Assembly: GCA_037176885.1 (NCBI GenBank)
Contig: JAWWNJ010000022.1
Span: forward strand, 1,364,001 to 1,428,000
DNA: 64,000 nucleotides
Source: Favolaschia claudopus
Lineage: Eukaryota > Basidiomycota > Agaricomycetes > Agaricales > Mycenaceae
Direction: 5' to 3'
In this document: piece by piece, positions 46,205 to 58,017 of the stretch
Position numbering within the stretch: the first letter of the stretch is position 1
Layout of the letters: the number at the start of each line of letters is the position of its first letter
Translations under genes and position numbers: made by a program
The notes under the pieces: generated by a model
Database searches by the model: none
What the model was told of the DNA's origin: nothing
What the model saw: only the letters and a program-made list of their open reading frames with translations

Positions 46205-49200
46205 ATGCAGCTCACTGTCCGGCGCCTCATCTGGATCCTTGAGCTGTTCTTTCCGCCTGAACTTGGAGTGCAGCAAGCGCTGTATGTTCTTGGCGTCATA
46301 ATCTCTCTCTACCCTCTGGTTCGGCTGCATCTTAATCAAATGGAAGAAGCATACAGGCAGTCTCCTCGCACCGGATGGATCAACAGTGTATATGCTCTGC
46401 TCAGTCGGGCCTTCCATGATGAGGCCAACGATCAGGAAGCATGGAACATGGGGGTCAATGTAGCGGAAGAATATACGGAATACATCTGCAGAGACCTTCA
46501 CCGACTCCACTCGTTAATGGGCCTCGCAGAAAATACCAACCTCTCCGACCCAAATTCCTTTCTTTTTCGACCTGCACGCCGTATTTTGTGCACAACCCGG
46601 ATGAATTGCAAGTTCTGTCCACCTGGCCATCGTAACCTTGTCCCTTCTTTACGCCGCCGGAGACAGGGGAAGACTGAGCAGCGTGTTTGGCTGCTTGATT
46701 CGAACTTTCGCTGGGTTTCGGCTGACTTGGTCGTTGGCTATTGTGCTACATGCAACGCAGACTATTATCCCGACTGTATAACCACGAAGGCAGGGGGGAG
46801 AGGTCAAAAACGCCAACAGGTGCTGGAATACGACGCTGAATATCTGCGTGTCTCCAAGCAAGGAGTATGGGTTCATCGAGATATTGCACGCGCACAGGAG
46901 AATTCGCTCGATTGCTTTCGCGCAGGATGGTCAAATTGGGCGAAATGGGTCAACTGCACTACACGAGACATAAACGTAAAGTTCACTACGCGTCAGTCTC
47001 AGCGTTTATTTGTTGAACACTTTGCACGGCGACTACTCAAGTTCCACGGCAAAGCCGATTTGTTCACTTGTAACGCTCACTCTGCTACCAAGATACTCGT
47101 TGATGCTGTTCGTAAAGTCATTGGTCAGGATGGAGGTGTCATAGCCAAAGCTTTGGATCATGGATGTCTCGATTGTACCCATGTAAAGCGTTTTGCGGAC
47201 GAAGAGGTGCCGCAACCCAACGGGAATGCTACCGAAATTGCAGGCTCAGAGGCAGGACCGGCTGGACCAGTATGTTTTTTTGAATCAAGGATTCTTCGGA
47301 CTGATACCATGTTTTAGGCTGAACCGGATGCTGCTCCCCTTCCGCCAACTTTGGCTTCGAGTTTGCCGCGACAGCCGCGACCAGCCCCGGGAAGTCCTAG
47401 GGGCTATTGCAGATTGTCGGTGATGGATGGAAAGAGTCTGACCCATAAAGTTTGTGAGGTTTGACATTCGGAAGGAAAAGTTGCTGACATTCGTCCAAGA
47501 AATGTTCGCTCGAAGACTGTTGTGGCCCTCTATACAACTTCAAAAATGGTCGTTTTTGTGAAACGCACTTAGCGGATTACGGGGCCAAATGCGGGATTAT
47601 TTCCTGCGGACGTCCTCTTCAATCTCAGGATGGTGCTATGACCTGCGATGACCCCGCACATATTGACTGGTTTAAAAAATTCGAGGATCGGTTTCACCGC
47701 TGAAACGCTTGCTATATGTTTATTGTATAACTTTATTCGTTGAGATAATAAATCCCTTCAAACAAAATCCACAACTTCAGCTTCGCGTGCGAGTCGGGGT
47801 TCCAGTAATGTATCTACTGTGGCAATCTGGCTATATTCCCCAATCCGAGGATATATGTTATACAATTCGAGGTGTCTTGACTCGATAAAACTTGCTTTGA
47901 GTTGGCGCGACTCGATCCTATTTGAGCTTTTTCGAACTCAGGACTTAGTTTTTCGCAATGTCGGTTGGTTGTAGGAGTCTAGGTAATTTATCTTGTTCAA
48001 GTTTCCTTTCAATCCGATGGAATATGGCACTAGACTGCTAAGTCGCGCTTAATCCCTTGTACTCGCGTTTCTCTTATCTCAGAATTCCGTTTCACGCGTC
48101 TGATTCCCGTTCAAGTTTACTTATTTCACGCGTTTAACAATTCTCTGATCAAATCACAAGTCCAATTTATAGATTGAAAACAAAACAGAAAACTAAGTAA
48201 GTTCCCTGGGTTGTCCCACTGGATGTGAACACTCTTTACTGAACGTGCGGCTGATAGCTTACACGGACAATCAAGGAGGGAGCAATCCACTGGCCCCAGC
48301 TAATAATTTACAGGCTTTATATACTACGCTCGAATAAATATTTACATCTTAATTGGGTATCTACCTACGTGTCCTGGTACGTGTATTGTCCTTATTTAGC
48401 AGACGAGGCTGTTAAGTCACGCCTGTGTGTTGTGGTTGCACGCGCGAGTAACGTGTAAATACACGAGGAGTCATTATCGCATCTATCGCGTCGATCCCTC
48501 GTGATGGTCACGTGTGCGTGATGGATCCTCCCGATCCTTGACTTGATACTGGCTTCTATCCCACTCATCGCGGCTAGCCTTTTGAGGATACGAATGTTCC
48601 TGCTTCATGTCTCGCCTCGTGGTAAGGTCCTTCCGGCTCTTGCCAGAACTTCTAATTCGTCTTTGAGTACAGAAATCCCCTCAAAATCATTGATCCTATG
48701 ATGATCCGCTCTTCGGCATCTTCGGCAATCCTTATGCCGCTACTCGGTTTCCCTTGGTTTGTCGTTCCGCGACTCGAATCCCTTGATATTGGTCTAGGCG
48801 CGCTGCCTAAGTATTCCTTCAATGTTATCCCATGTTCCTTGATGTCCCCTTAGGTCCCAATTCAATTGGTAGAATGGTTGGACTTAGAAGAGGGATTGTT
48901 ATCCTCGACTACCGTGTATGAATATTCATTTCTGGATAATCATAAGTCGTAGACAAGTCTAGCTTTCCCTTGCATCATTTAGTTAACAGCGCGGGTACGC
49001 TTTAACCCTCTGAGATGTATCCTAGAGATGTTCCTTTATTCCTCTTAGTTCAAACACGCGTTATATAATATTAAACATGTTCAAAATTTGAGAAAACACG
49101 GGGTGTTTTCATCCCAGGCCTATCACCGCGCATCTTTTCCGGGGGTTCAACGTGTTATCCGTCGCCAGATGGTGGAAGCGCAACATGCAGACCATGACAT

Positions 49201-49858
49201 CCGGGGCCCCACACTCCAGATTCAGTTGCCGAATTTGGGCGACACGCCAGGAGGAAAAGTGGCTCATACATTCACGGCAAAGACCACTTACTGCCTTCAG
49301 ACGGTCCAATGGGCTTGCGGATATCCAATTGGCTGGGGTAAATGCTACCGCTCGGAGAGCACTCCTCAAGTGCTCTCTCTTATCAACAAAATTTGGGAAG
49401 GCTGTCCGGATTTACGCCCAAGTTTCATGGCCTACGATAAAGCCTGTGACTTGCTCCGTCATATTGTCACTCAAGACGGAAATGATCTCTGGATTGCATC
49501 GACCAGATTCATTGTTGACGCTTGGCACTATATCAATCATAGGACCTCAGATATCCTCTGTCGCACACGGACCAATCCTGCGCCAACCGATGGATCACAA
49601 CCCGATTTGGTTATTACTCAAATTGACGAAAACGGTGTGGTGCACCAAGCGAGGGCGTTCAATACGGAAACAGCCGAACAGCTTAATTCTTGGTTAAATG
49701 GCTTCGAATCTCAGCTACGCCAAATGACTGACGTCAATTTCGATTTTTTTGTCCATGTGTTGATGATGATTTACGCAGAAAAGGTCGAGATTCGTGTTCA
49801 GGAGAAGAATCGTGGGCTTACAGATGATTTTTGGGACCAGGTGAATGGACAAGTGTGA
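46205..49858 (+). pseudogene. KDZ-transposon-associated CxC5/CxC6 cysteine-cluster gene, split by an insertion
   Basis: Exons 46205-47269, 47318-47449 and 47500-47700, then after the insertion 49130-49858, form one frame of about 708 aa. Part one holds ILCTTRMNCKFCPPGHRNL, VVGYCATCNADYYPDCIT, DYAEYL-type residues and HGCLDCTHVKRF (CxC5 pattern). Exon 3 carries the CxC6 cluster: KCSLEDCCGPLYNF, GRFCETHLADYGAKCGI and MTCDDPAHIDW. The last part reads LPNLGDTPGGKVAHTF, LQTVQWACGYPIGWGKCYR, MAYDKACDLLRHI, DAWHYINHR and LNSWLNGFESQLRQMTDVN. This family accompanies Kyakuja-Dileera-Zisupton transposons in Agaricomycetes. The insertion makes FHR-TGA the new end, so the present reading product is truncated after about 466 residues. 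Apart from the insertion both halves are clean, so the event is recent. Confidence 0.85.
47701..49129. mobile_element. 1.42 kb insertion with 7-bp target-site duplication inside the CxC gene
   Basis: TCACCGC ends the left flank (47694-47700) and recurs at the right end (49123-49129). Removing 47701-49129 restores the frame exactly: CGG TTT CAC CGC then GCA TCT TTT CCG. The insert has no long ORF and is AT-richer than its host gene. I see neither clear terminal inverted repeats nor TG..CA LTR ends, so its class is open (non-autonomous DNA element, SINE or other). Confidence 0.8.
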
Positions 49859-50880
49859 GGGGTATTTCTAGATAGTTGTACTTCACAGAAAATTCACAGA
49901 TAATGAGAGTGCACCAGAAACAATTTGCACTGGGTTTGCCCAAGTTCGCTCGCAGCCGCCGACCTCCGCTGGATGCCGGCGATTTTGACAACCGCCGGCA
50001 TCCGCTGGCTATCACTGGCTTTTCAAATGGTGAATGTCCACCGGCAACCGTTGGCTTTCAAAGTTTTTCATTGAGTAAGAGTTCGAACGGTGAGGCAACG
50101 GTGAGGTTTCAATAGCAAATGTCGGCGGTTTCCGATGGTTTTCAGATGGAAAGGTGGGCCATCAAAGGTTGCCGGTGTACGATGGTTTTTGAAAATTTCT
50201 GAGGCCGACGGAGGTCGGCGGTAGTCGATGGATTCGCGATACAATGGAGGCCGTTGGCGGCCGCTGGACTTTGATGACTTTGGCAAGTGATAACTTCCAC
50301 CGCATTCCGATAGTTTTAATACAATTTGGATACAGTATGAGTCTATGCCGATGGAAGCCGATGGCCTCCGCCAGCCTTTCAGTTCGGTGGCAGCCAGCGA
50401 CCTTCGCTGGTTGTGGCTAGTTTGCGTTGGATGTGAAGTCCCAAAAAGGCAGCTGTTGGTTGTTGATGGATGTGACAATGGTCACCGTCATCAGTCACCG
50501 GTAGATGGCGGACCGGCTGACCTCGGGTTTTCCGGGCGTATTACTATCCTAACCCGTGATGTGTCCTTGACCCGTGATGTGTCCTTTTTGCTGATCCTCA
50601 CCCCGTTTTCCCTCTCCGGTACTCAGAAAAAAAGAGTGACAATTCTTCCTATATCTTGAGCCCATATATCAATTTTTGGAGCCATTCGTTGCCTGTAGCG
50701 GTCTGAACAAATGAAAAGGATGTTTTTGTGACATTTTGTGACCCCGCCAAACGCCTGCCAAAAACGAGTTCACTTCCTGTCCCCACCTCGGAAGGTTCAT
50801 CCTCCCCGCCGCACTCACTCATAAATCCCCTAAATATTCAAAAGTATGTATCACATGTGGTTATACATACCCTTCAATGC
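49859..50880. repeat. degenerate minisatellite block (CCGNCGGC / CCGTTGGCTTT words)
   Basis: From about 49935 to 50500 short words such as CCGCCGGCATCCGCTGGC, GTTGGCGGCCGCTGG and GACGGAGGTCGGCGGTAG recur irregularly on both strands. At 50552-50588 ACCCGTGATGTGTCCTTG is duplicated in tandem. The remainder to 50880 has no gene I can identify. Confidence 0.55.
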
Positions 50881-53367
50881 CGAGCAAAAAATATGAAGAA
50901 TTCGGAACAATATGGGCCTGCATCAATTTCGAGGACACATCACGGGTTAGGATAGTACTGGGGAGTTGGGATTTTTGTCCGGATCAGTGGTTGAATGTGG
51001 GGGTAATCCCACCAACGGATCAGCGCCCGACGGAGATGGCCGAATCAACTTATCAAGTCTCTCTTTCAAGTTGTGCAACTTGCTTGGAACGAGTGTGGAT
51101 GGCATACCACGCCTCGTAGTACGAGCAGAGCTGGACCGGTTTGTGCCAAGGCGCGATACAGTCGCCCATTATCCAGAATAATTTCAAAATTTCTTTCCGC
51201 CATTTTGTCAAGTTGATGGATACCAAAATTACATGTCAACCGAGTCTCGAACATCCCAAAACCTTTGCGTTGTACCTCGAGGCTACGAGGTGAATCTAAC
51301 CTAGAACAGCATGAATGCCGTTGAAGGTACGGTCCAAGGCCCAAGGTTCGTCACGATCACCAAGTCACGTTCTTTCAACACTTTTCCTCCTTTGTTCTGT
51401 CTCACTTGCAACCGATGGAAACCCAGAATACGTCGAGCGCTCTCCTTGGTGGTCTTGGACTCCGAATCAAAGTCAAGAACCATTGGGAATATCCTCGAGT
51501 TATAAAAACAATAACCGTTCAAGTTGAACATGCTCAGCTAGGCGATATCGGTTCTATGGAGGCGTGGCGCATTTCTCGAGGGGCCCACTGCGGCGACCGT
51601 TTCCTAGAGATCATGGACGAGGACATGGATGAAATGCACCAGTTCTCCGTCACCCTCTTTGACAAATGTGGCCATGTGCGACCCGAGTTGGTCGACGCAG
51701 GTTACCGAAGTGGCACGGGCTGTTGGGGTCGCGAAATGGACTCTGGAGAATTGATTTATATTCTGGGTATTACAATAAACGAACCGGTGGGTGTCTGGTA
51801 AAACCTTAAATGACAATCGTTCCCAAGACTCCATTGGTTAGCATCGAGGGCAGGCAGTCGGAACATGGGCGCTGGTGAAATTTCTCGAATCGGAGCACGT
51901 CAAAGCAGAAGATACTGTCATTTGCTGGCCGACCCCTGTCGGTATTCGCGATAAGGAGATTTGGAAAGCGACAAGATCCAGACAAATTGCATTTTTCCGG
52001 AAGGTGCGATCCATTTTGCCTTTGAATATTTTTTTTCGTGTCTGAAATTCAGTCACTTCCTAGAATCATTTTCGTCGGATTGGACGCACCGGATTCTTTG
52101 GCTTTTCGCCTCGATTGGATCACCCATCGCGCAACATACCAATGGCTGACGATGCCCATGCTCTTGACGATAGCTTTTCCAACACTGCTTCCAGTCCCGA
52201 AGAGCAATTTATTCAATTTCCTCTTCATTCCGCAATCGTCAACGATAAAACCGTAAACATCATGTCCGTCATCCAATCCTTTTACGACCAAGACCCCACC
52301 TCTATTCATAAACCGGATAACATGGGAGCCACACCCATTCTCGTAGCTGCGGGCTCCCAGAACCTGAATGCCATCCGAAAATTGCTTGAATGGGATATCA
52401 GTGCTGACTTGAAAAACGCAGCCAATTCAGAAGGAGTTACGCCCTTGGAGCGTCTCGCAGATAGCATGAGGTCTAATCGAGAATTTGCTGAGATTTTTTT
52501 GGGATGGAATGGATACTCGAACGATGAGCTGACAATGCAGTATCTATTGAAACAAGGTCTCTCCTGATTGTGTTTCCAACGCAAATGCAGATCGATACTG
52601 ATCTCTTCATCGTGTCTATAACAGGTCTTGTTCAAAACGTCGATGCAACTCTTTCCGACTACATTGCAAAAAGGAAATACGGATGTACGTGCAATCAGTG
52701 TGCTGGCGGTTGGCTCTCCCCGCGTATGCGGTTCCGTCTAGACAGTAAGTGGTGTCGTTCGAAAATACTTTGAGACTTAGATTTGAAATGCATTGAAGCC
52801 AACGCCGTTTTCTGGGCTGATTCAATGCCGATGAACTTTGACATGTTCACCAAGGGTCGACCTCAGAACCCGTTGGACATGATGGATAGCCCTTCCAGCT
52901 ATATTCCGCCCGCACTCTATCCTAACTTCTACCTCTCATTCTACAAAGGCTACTGCGACGTTTTACGAGCCATATACGACTTTCTGAACACAACCACTGC
53001 TGAACCTCTATCCGCCAATGCTGTGGCCCCTTTCATCGCGGCCAATCAATACACCCAATTTTTCTTCGCTAAAGGAGGTCGTATCGAATACGCGTTCGAC
53101 TCAATCACAGATTGTTCCAGAGAGCAATCTCCGTTAGGAGACAATAGCTTTTCAGAGACATTCGACGACGATGAAGATTGGATGTCTTTGCCGAGTTGCG
53201 CTAATGATCTGGAGTTTCAACTGGTGCGGAGGATGATTGGTTTGGATGATACGCCCGGTAGTGGTCAGCGATGGGGCAGGTACTATGAAGATTCGAATGA
53301 CGGAGGGATGGATCTTGACGGAGACAGCGACGATGATGACGAGGATATGGAAGAAGACGACGATTAA
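50880..53367 (+). pseudogene. GNAT-like plus ankyrin-repeat protein, broken in its 5' half
   Basis: This is a large Agaricomycete family. In order I read YEEFGTIWACINFEDTS, SFKLCNLLGTSVDGIPRL, VRAELDRFVPRRDTV, QVDGYQNYMSTESRTSQNL, MNAVEGTVQGPRF, YVERSPWWSWTPNQ, GSMEAWRISRGAHCGDRFLE, AGYRSGTGCWGREMDSGEL, VGTWALVKFLES, DTVICWPTPVG and FFRKNHFRRIGRTGFFGF, then an ankyrin region (NMGATPILVAAGSQNLNAIR) and KYGCTCNQCAGGWLSPRMR with an acidic tail. The first half needs at least three frame changes and has in-frame stops after TVAHYPE and after YEVNLT. From about 51500 the frame is open through exons ending 51786, 51854-52003, 52064-52556, 52625-52744 and 52781-53367. A shorter product starting at ATG 52142 (373 aa) is possible. 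Confidence 0.75.
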
Positions 53368-53847
53368 AGTTTCAGTAAGTTGATTCCGAGTCAATCTAAG
53401 TCAGATTCGAGCGTTCTTCACATATTCGGCGCAGGGTTCTGAAAACGATGAAACAGCTAGCTCCACGCATAGAAATTTTTGGAATGTATAATCTTGTGTC
53501 ATTATGATGTTCCAGTGAATTTTCGGGAAGGTGGAAAATTGAACCAAATATCCACGTGATGTGCGAGTTGAAACTCGAACCTGTCTACTTGCGTACAAAA
53601 GGCATAAAACAAACATACAGCTCCTTCGCTGATCGCGCCTGCACACGAAACAATGGCGTTTGAATATATGGCGGAAGGGTGAGAAGGATTGACCGTCACT
53701 GCGAGCGGAGGGTGGCGTTGTCTGTTCGTCACTCAGGAAATTGCGAGAGATGTTTCCAAGATGTACAGGTTGAAAAAAAGACCGGATAATTGATAATCCA
53801 CACCAGCAGTGAAATTGAGGCATTATATCCATCGATGAAATGAAAAA
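53368..53847. other. intergenic, convergent ends
   Basis: Lies between the stop of the ankyrin gene and the stop of the minus-strand arrestin gene. Short ORFs only; nothing recognised. Confidence 0.4.
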
Positions 53848-55349
53848 TTAGTTCTTCTCGTCCCCGTCCCAAACATGATGTTCGCCCGTAAAATAAGACG
53901 GCGGCAAATCGAGCATCGGCGGCGGTGGTCCCGCTGGGATAACATCGGCGTATGTCGTGTTCGATGATCCAGCCACTCCAGCTGGAGGTGGCGGGCATGC
54001 CGAGCTGGAACGAAGATGGAGAGGAACATCAAGCTGGAGGTCGTTTCCGATACCGGGGAACGGAATTATGATACGAAGGTGATACTGTGGAAAAGTCAGT
54101 CTCTGAGTGTATGAAACTGCTTTACAAACGACTTGCCTGCCAATCAACAATCTCAGCATGAGTTGTCGGCGTATAAGGTATTTTGACCGCAGATTCAAAA
54201 TACACCGCACGTCTCCACGTCCCCAGTCCCTTCTTGTCTTTGTGACCCAGCGCTGGGATCCACTCGGGTTCATCAGTAGCCTGATGAACGGCCGCAACTC
54301 GAGTGGCGTCGCCTACACTTCCCTTGAGGTCGAAAGTGTCATTGACCTGACGAGAATATCGACGAACACGTAGATTCGTCGTGCGAACGAGACAGAGTCG
54401 TACTTGGGACGATATGGCGGGAGGAGCAGGGAAGAGCGGTTTTCCATGCTTGTCTACAGGAGCATCGGATATTGGAAGCGGCTTGGTATCCGTTTCCACA
54501 TGCAAACTAAACGGAATAGCAGTGGCGATGGGATACGATGCTAAATCGGGGATCTTGAGCTAAGTAGAAAATTTTGAGCGAAGAGCGCTGTCAGAAATAA
54601 GAAACTTGCCTCAACGCGGGCATGAGAGTATTCACCCCAGATTCCTTGCCTCAGTTTGTCTTCTTTGGTCCAATTCCTGTATCTGCCGCTCCAGCCCTGT
54701 CTTAGGGATTCGGTTACCAGAAGCTGAGCTTGAGATGCTGCGGGAATGACGGAAATTGGTCGCCGAATATTGCGATTGAATCTGAAGAGACCCGGACGTC
54801 TGCCCACAACTTCCAGTGCATAACTGATGGTTGCTTTACGATGATATGCCTTTAGCAAGTAACCGTCAGCGGGGTCATGTAATCCGGAAAACAAGATTTA
54901 CCTCGCAGTGGAAGGACGGTGGGGTGGTCTCGGGAAGCGTAAATTGGAACGAACATGGGAGAATATGGGATCCAGGGGGAGGGAATGTTGTTCCCCGCTC
55001 CCACAAAGTGAGCTTCTCGTTGAATAACTGCGAAACCTGTCAGAACGATGCTGAGCTACATGAGCACTGGTGGACCAACTATGAGCGTTTCGAGGTGTTC
55101 CCTTCTGCTTTGGCCGGATCCGGTGGTGATTTTGCTACTCTAATAAGCCTTGAGGACAGAAGAAGACAATGAACCTTACCAGCGAATGGTTCCTTTGAAT
55201 TTGACGGTGATCTGTTCCACGTTATCTTCCTGTGCTTGAGCGACATTCAAGTCAACATAGCCAGATATTGTTTCCCCCGCTACGCGCGTAATGTCGGGGA
55301 AATGGAGAGTCACTGGACCGTCTGTGAAAGAGCTGCCTTGCGAAGCCAT
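53848..55349 (-). CDS. arrestin-like protein, paralogue 2, with two GC-AG introns
   Basis: Six exons (55349-55180, 55134-55080, 55027-54902, 54849-54610, 54559-54137, 54084-53848) give 416 aa, all in phase. It aligns along its length with the arrestin gene at 3.1 kb: TLHFPDITRVAGETISG, LTLWERGTTFPPPGSH, ISYALEVVGRRPGLF, LRQGIWGEYSHARVE, PVDKHGKPLFPAPP and FPGIGNDLQLDVPL, with a longer Pro-rich tail ending HHVWDGDEKN. The introns after HARVE and after VDWQ begin GCAAGT instead of GT; both have strong consensus around them and the frame requires them. Equivalent introns in the 3.1 kb gene are GT-AG. Likely a trafficking adaptor by family. Intact. Confidence 0.8.
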
Positions 55350-56532
55350 GTGGTTGTATGTAGAAAATGTTCTTAAAGTCTCAATCTTGTCTGGGTTTTA
55401 TACCGGATCGCCGTTTTGATAAGCGTCTAATTAACAGCTTTGGCATTCCAATCGAAGAGGCTAAATGCGCGCGCAGTGTGCAAGGTCAAACACTTTTCTT
55501 GATCCAGTGACTTGAGAAGAGATATCATGAGGCGGCTGCGCCGGGAAGATTCGGAAGTGGCTCGAGGACGATTGGAAGGATGATCGAGTCATGCACAGGG
55601 ATCCGGACGGCGGTCCAGTGTGCAGAGATTCGTTGACCATTAGTGCATGGAAACGAGCTCGCGGTCAATGTACTTTGGATGAACTTCGGCCGCCATCGAG
55701 GTTTAGCAAAAGGAAAGTGAGTATGAGAGAGTCTTAACCGTGACTGGCAGAGAAAACTTTGCTAAACTTTGACAGTGTCATGCGGAGGACGTCTCGGACG
55801 TTCTGCCAGTGCAGGAGGGCCTGGCTGACGTCCAGGGCAATTCACAATACAGAGATAAACGCTATGAAGCAGACCTGAAGTAGAACAGCCGAATCGCAGA
55901 ACTTGAGCGTCAACTTCAACTTCAATGGCCGTCAACAGGACCAAAGTTCAGACGGCAAGGCGGCTCGGAGAATGATCCGATCATCAAGGGATCAGGCGCG
56001 CCGAAATCATTTCTCAGTCCTTCCAGTTCATTTATTGTAGGTGGTAGGCGGACGCAGTCGGATATTCCAACATCGGAATCGGTTGGACCCGTCCTCGGCA
56101 CTCGAGGAAACCATGCAATATTTATGGTACCAGGTAAGTTGTTACGGATTCACTTTGGATTCACTAGTACTGCGTCAAGTTGGACCCTGGAACTCCATTT
56201 CGCGAGTCAAGCTAGTGAGATCCGGAGCAGATGTAGAACAAGGAGAAGCTCGATTGTGGATTCGCGCAAGTTTATGTGGAAATTTATGAGTCGTATGTCT
56301 GTGTTGCGCGTCGTGAACTCCCATGCACGATAAAACGGTGGTCAGCGTTATGCGTCACTTTGCTCCCAGAGGCTGTTGAGAGCACGGAGAGTCCAGGCAA
56401 CAAATGGGCACTCGGCAGTGTCATTGGATGTGAGGCCTGAAGGAAGGCCTGAAGGAGAATACGGTCTTCTTCGGAATGTGTTTTGCTCCATACCGAAGGA
56501 AAGGATCTTGAATGAAAAGGGACAGAACCCAT
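55350..56532 (+). other. region with a possible decayed ORF interrupted by one TAG
   Basis: A plus-strand frame from about 55545 reads KWLEDDWKDDRVMHRDPDGG and WKRARGQCTLDELRPPSRF, then, across an intron-like gap (55719-55776), CHAEDVSDVLPVQEGL, RDKRYEADLK-stop-NSRIAELERQLQLQ and SGAPKSFLSPSSSFIVGGRR. The part after the TAG looks like a coiled coil. No start codon and no known domain. Possibly a broken gene between the two arrestins. Confidence 0.35.
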
Positions 56533-58017
56533 TTAGTTCTTCTCGTCCCCGTCCCAAACGTGATGTTCGCCAGTGAAATATGACGGAGGCAAGTCAAGCA
56601 TCGGTGGCGGCGGTCCTGCAGGCAACACATCGGCGTATGTCTTGTTTGATGACCCAGCCACTCCGGCTGGAGGAGGTGGGCATGCCGAGCTGGAATGAAG
56701 ATGAATAGGAACATCAAGCTGAAGGTCGTTTCCGATCCCGGGAAACGGAATGAAAACGCGAAGGATGTACTGTCGGAGAGCCAGAGTCTGAATATCCGAC
56801 TTGGCTGCACATATGACTTGCCTCCCAGCTGAGAGTCTCGGTGTTTGTTGTCGGTGAAAAGGGTATCCGCACCCCAGATTCAAAACGTACAGCACGTCTC
56901 CACATGCCCAGTCCCTTCTTGTCTTTGGGACCCGGCGCTGGAATCCACTCTGGTTCATCGGTATCCTGGCGCACGGCAGCGACTGGGGTAGCATCGCCCA
57001 GACTTCCCTTCAAGTCGAAATCGGTATCAACCTCGCGGTTATGCCCACGAACCTGGATGGGCTGTGCGATGGAGACGTAGTCGTACTTCAGACGATAAGG
57101 CGGGAGGAGCGGGGAAGAGCGGTTTTCCATGCTTATCGACTGGAGTATCGGACATTGGAAAGGGCTTGTTATTTGTCTCTACATGCAGACTGAATGGAAT
57201 GGCGGTGGGGAGAGGAAACGAGGCTAGATTGGGGAACATCATCTGGAAAACGGTGAGCATTTTCGAAAGCTGAGTAAAGGACCTTGCCTTGACACGGGCC
57301 ATGAGAGTATTCGTCTCACATTCCCTGCCTCATTTTTTTTTCTCCGCTGTCCAAAGTTTGTGTTTGCCGGTCCAGCCTTGTCTGAGAGACTCGGTTGCCA
57401 GAAGCTGGGCTGGGGATGCGGCGGGAACAACTGATAACAGGCGTTTTATGCTACGATTCATTTTAGAGAGACCTGAACGAACCTGAATGATGGCCCACGA
57501 CTTCCACCGAGTAGGTGATAGTACCATGGCAATGAGACCCCTAGTATGATTGAGCAGATGATGGCAATGAATGGCTGGGAGTGAACTGACCTCGCAGGGA
57601 AAGGACGGCGGGTGAAATGGCCATGACCAAGATAGGGGAGCCAGCTGGAGGAAAGGCAGACCCTCGCTGCCACAAAGTGAGCCTATCATTGGATAGCTGC
57701 ATGATTTGTGAGAGAGATCCCATTAGGGCAACGAAATGTACCCACTATTATCCTCTCATCGTGATGCGCAGTAGTTTGGCCCGAGCTCGTAGTAATTCTG
57801 CTATCTCGGAGTGAGCATTTGGAAGGAATAGCATGATCGACATACCAATCGATGTTTCCCTTGAATTTAACCATGACATCTTCCATGTTATCTTCCTGTG
57901 CTTGAGCGACATTCAAATCGACCTGGCCACTGATTGTTTCTCCGCTACTCGCGTGATATTAGGTAGATGGAGAGTCAGCGGGCCGTCTGTGAAAGAACTT
58001 GTGCCTCGCAAAGACAT
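56533..58017 (-). pseudogene. arrestin-like paralogue 3, multiply frameshifted
   Basis: Same gene plan as the neighbour at 53.8-55.3 kb, same strand: start at 58017, then TDGPLTLHLPNITRVA, LTLWQRGSAFPPAGSP, ESLRQGWTGKHK, VDKHGKPLFPAPPALSS, GLGMWRRAVRFESGVRIPF and an intact last exon ending HHVWDGDEKN. Breaks: one base lost in exon 1 near 57945 (GCGGAGAAAC for GCGGGGGAAAC), about 20 bases lost in exon 3 near 57615, further shifts in exon 4 (57330-57480, including a run of nine A) and in exon 5 near 57065. It keeps both GC-AG introns. The last exon is much closer to paralogue 2 than the first exons, which suggests recent tandem duplication or conversion. Confidence 0.85.

Noticed and set aside
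47701..49129. Insertion as a solo LTR or Helitron
   Set aside because: Ends do not show TG..CA, a 5-bp duplication, or TC..CTRR with an AT target; the 7-bp duplication points elsewhere and the class is left open.
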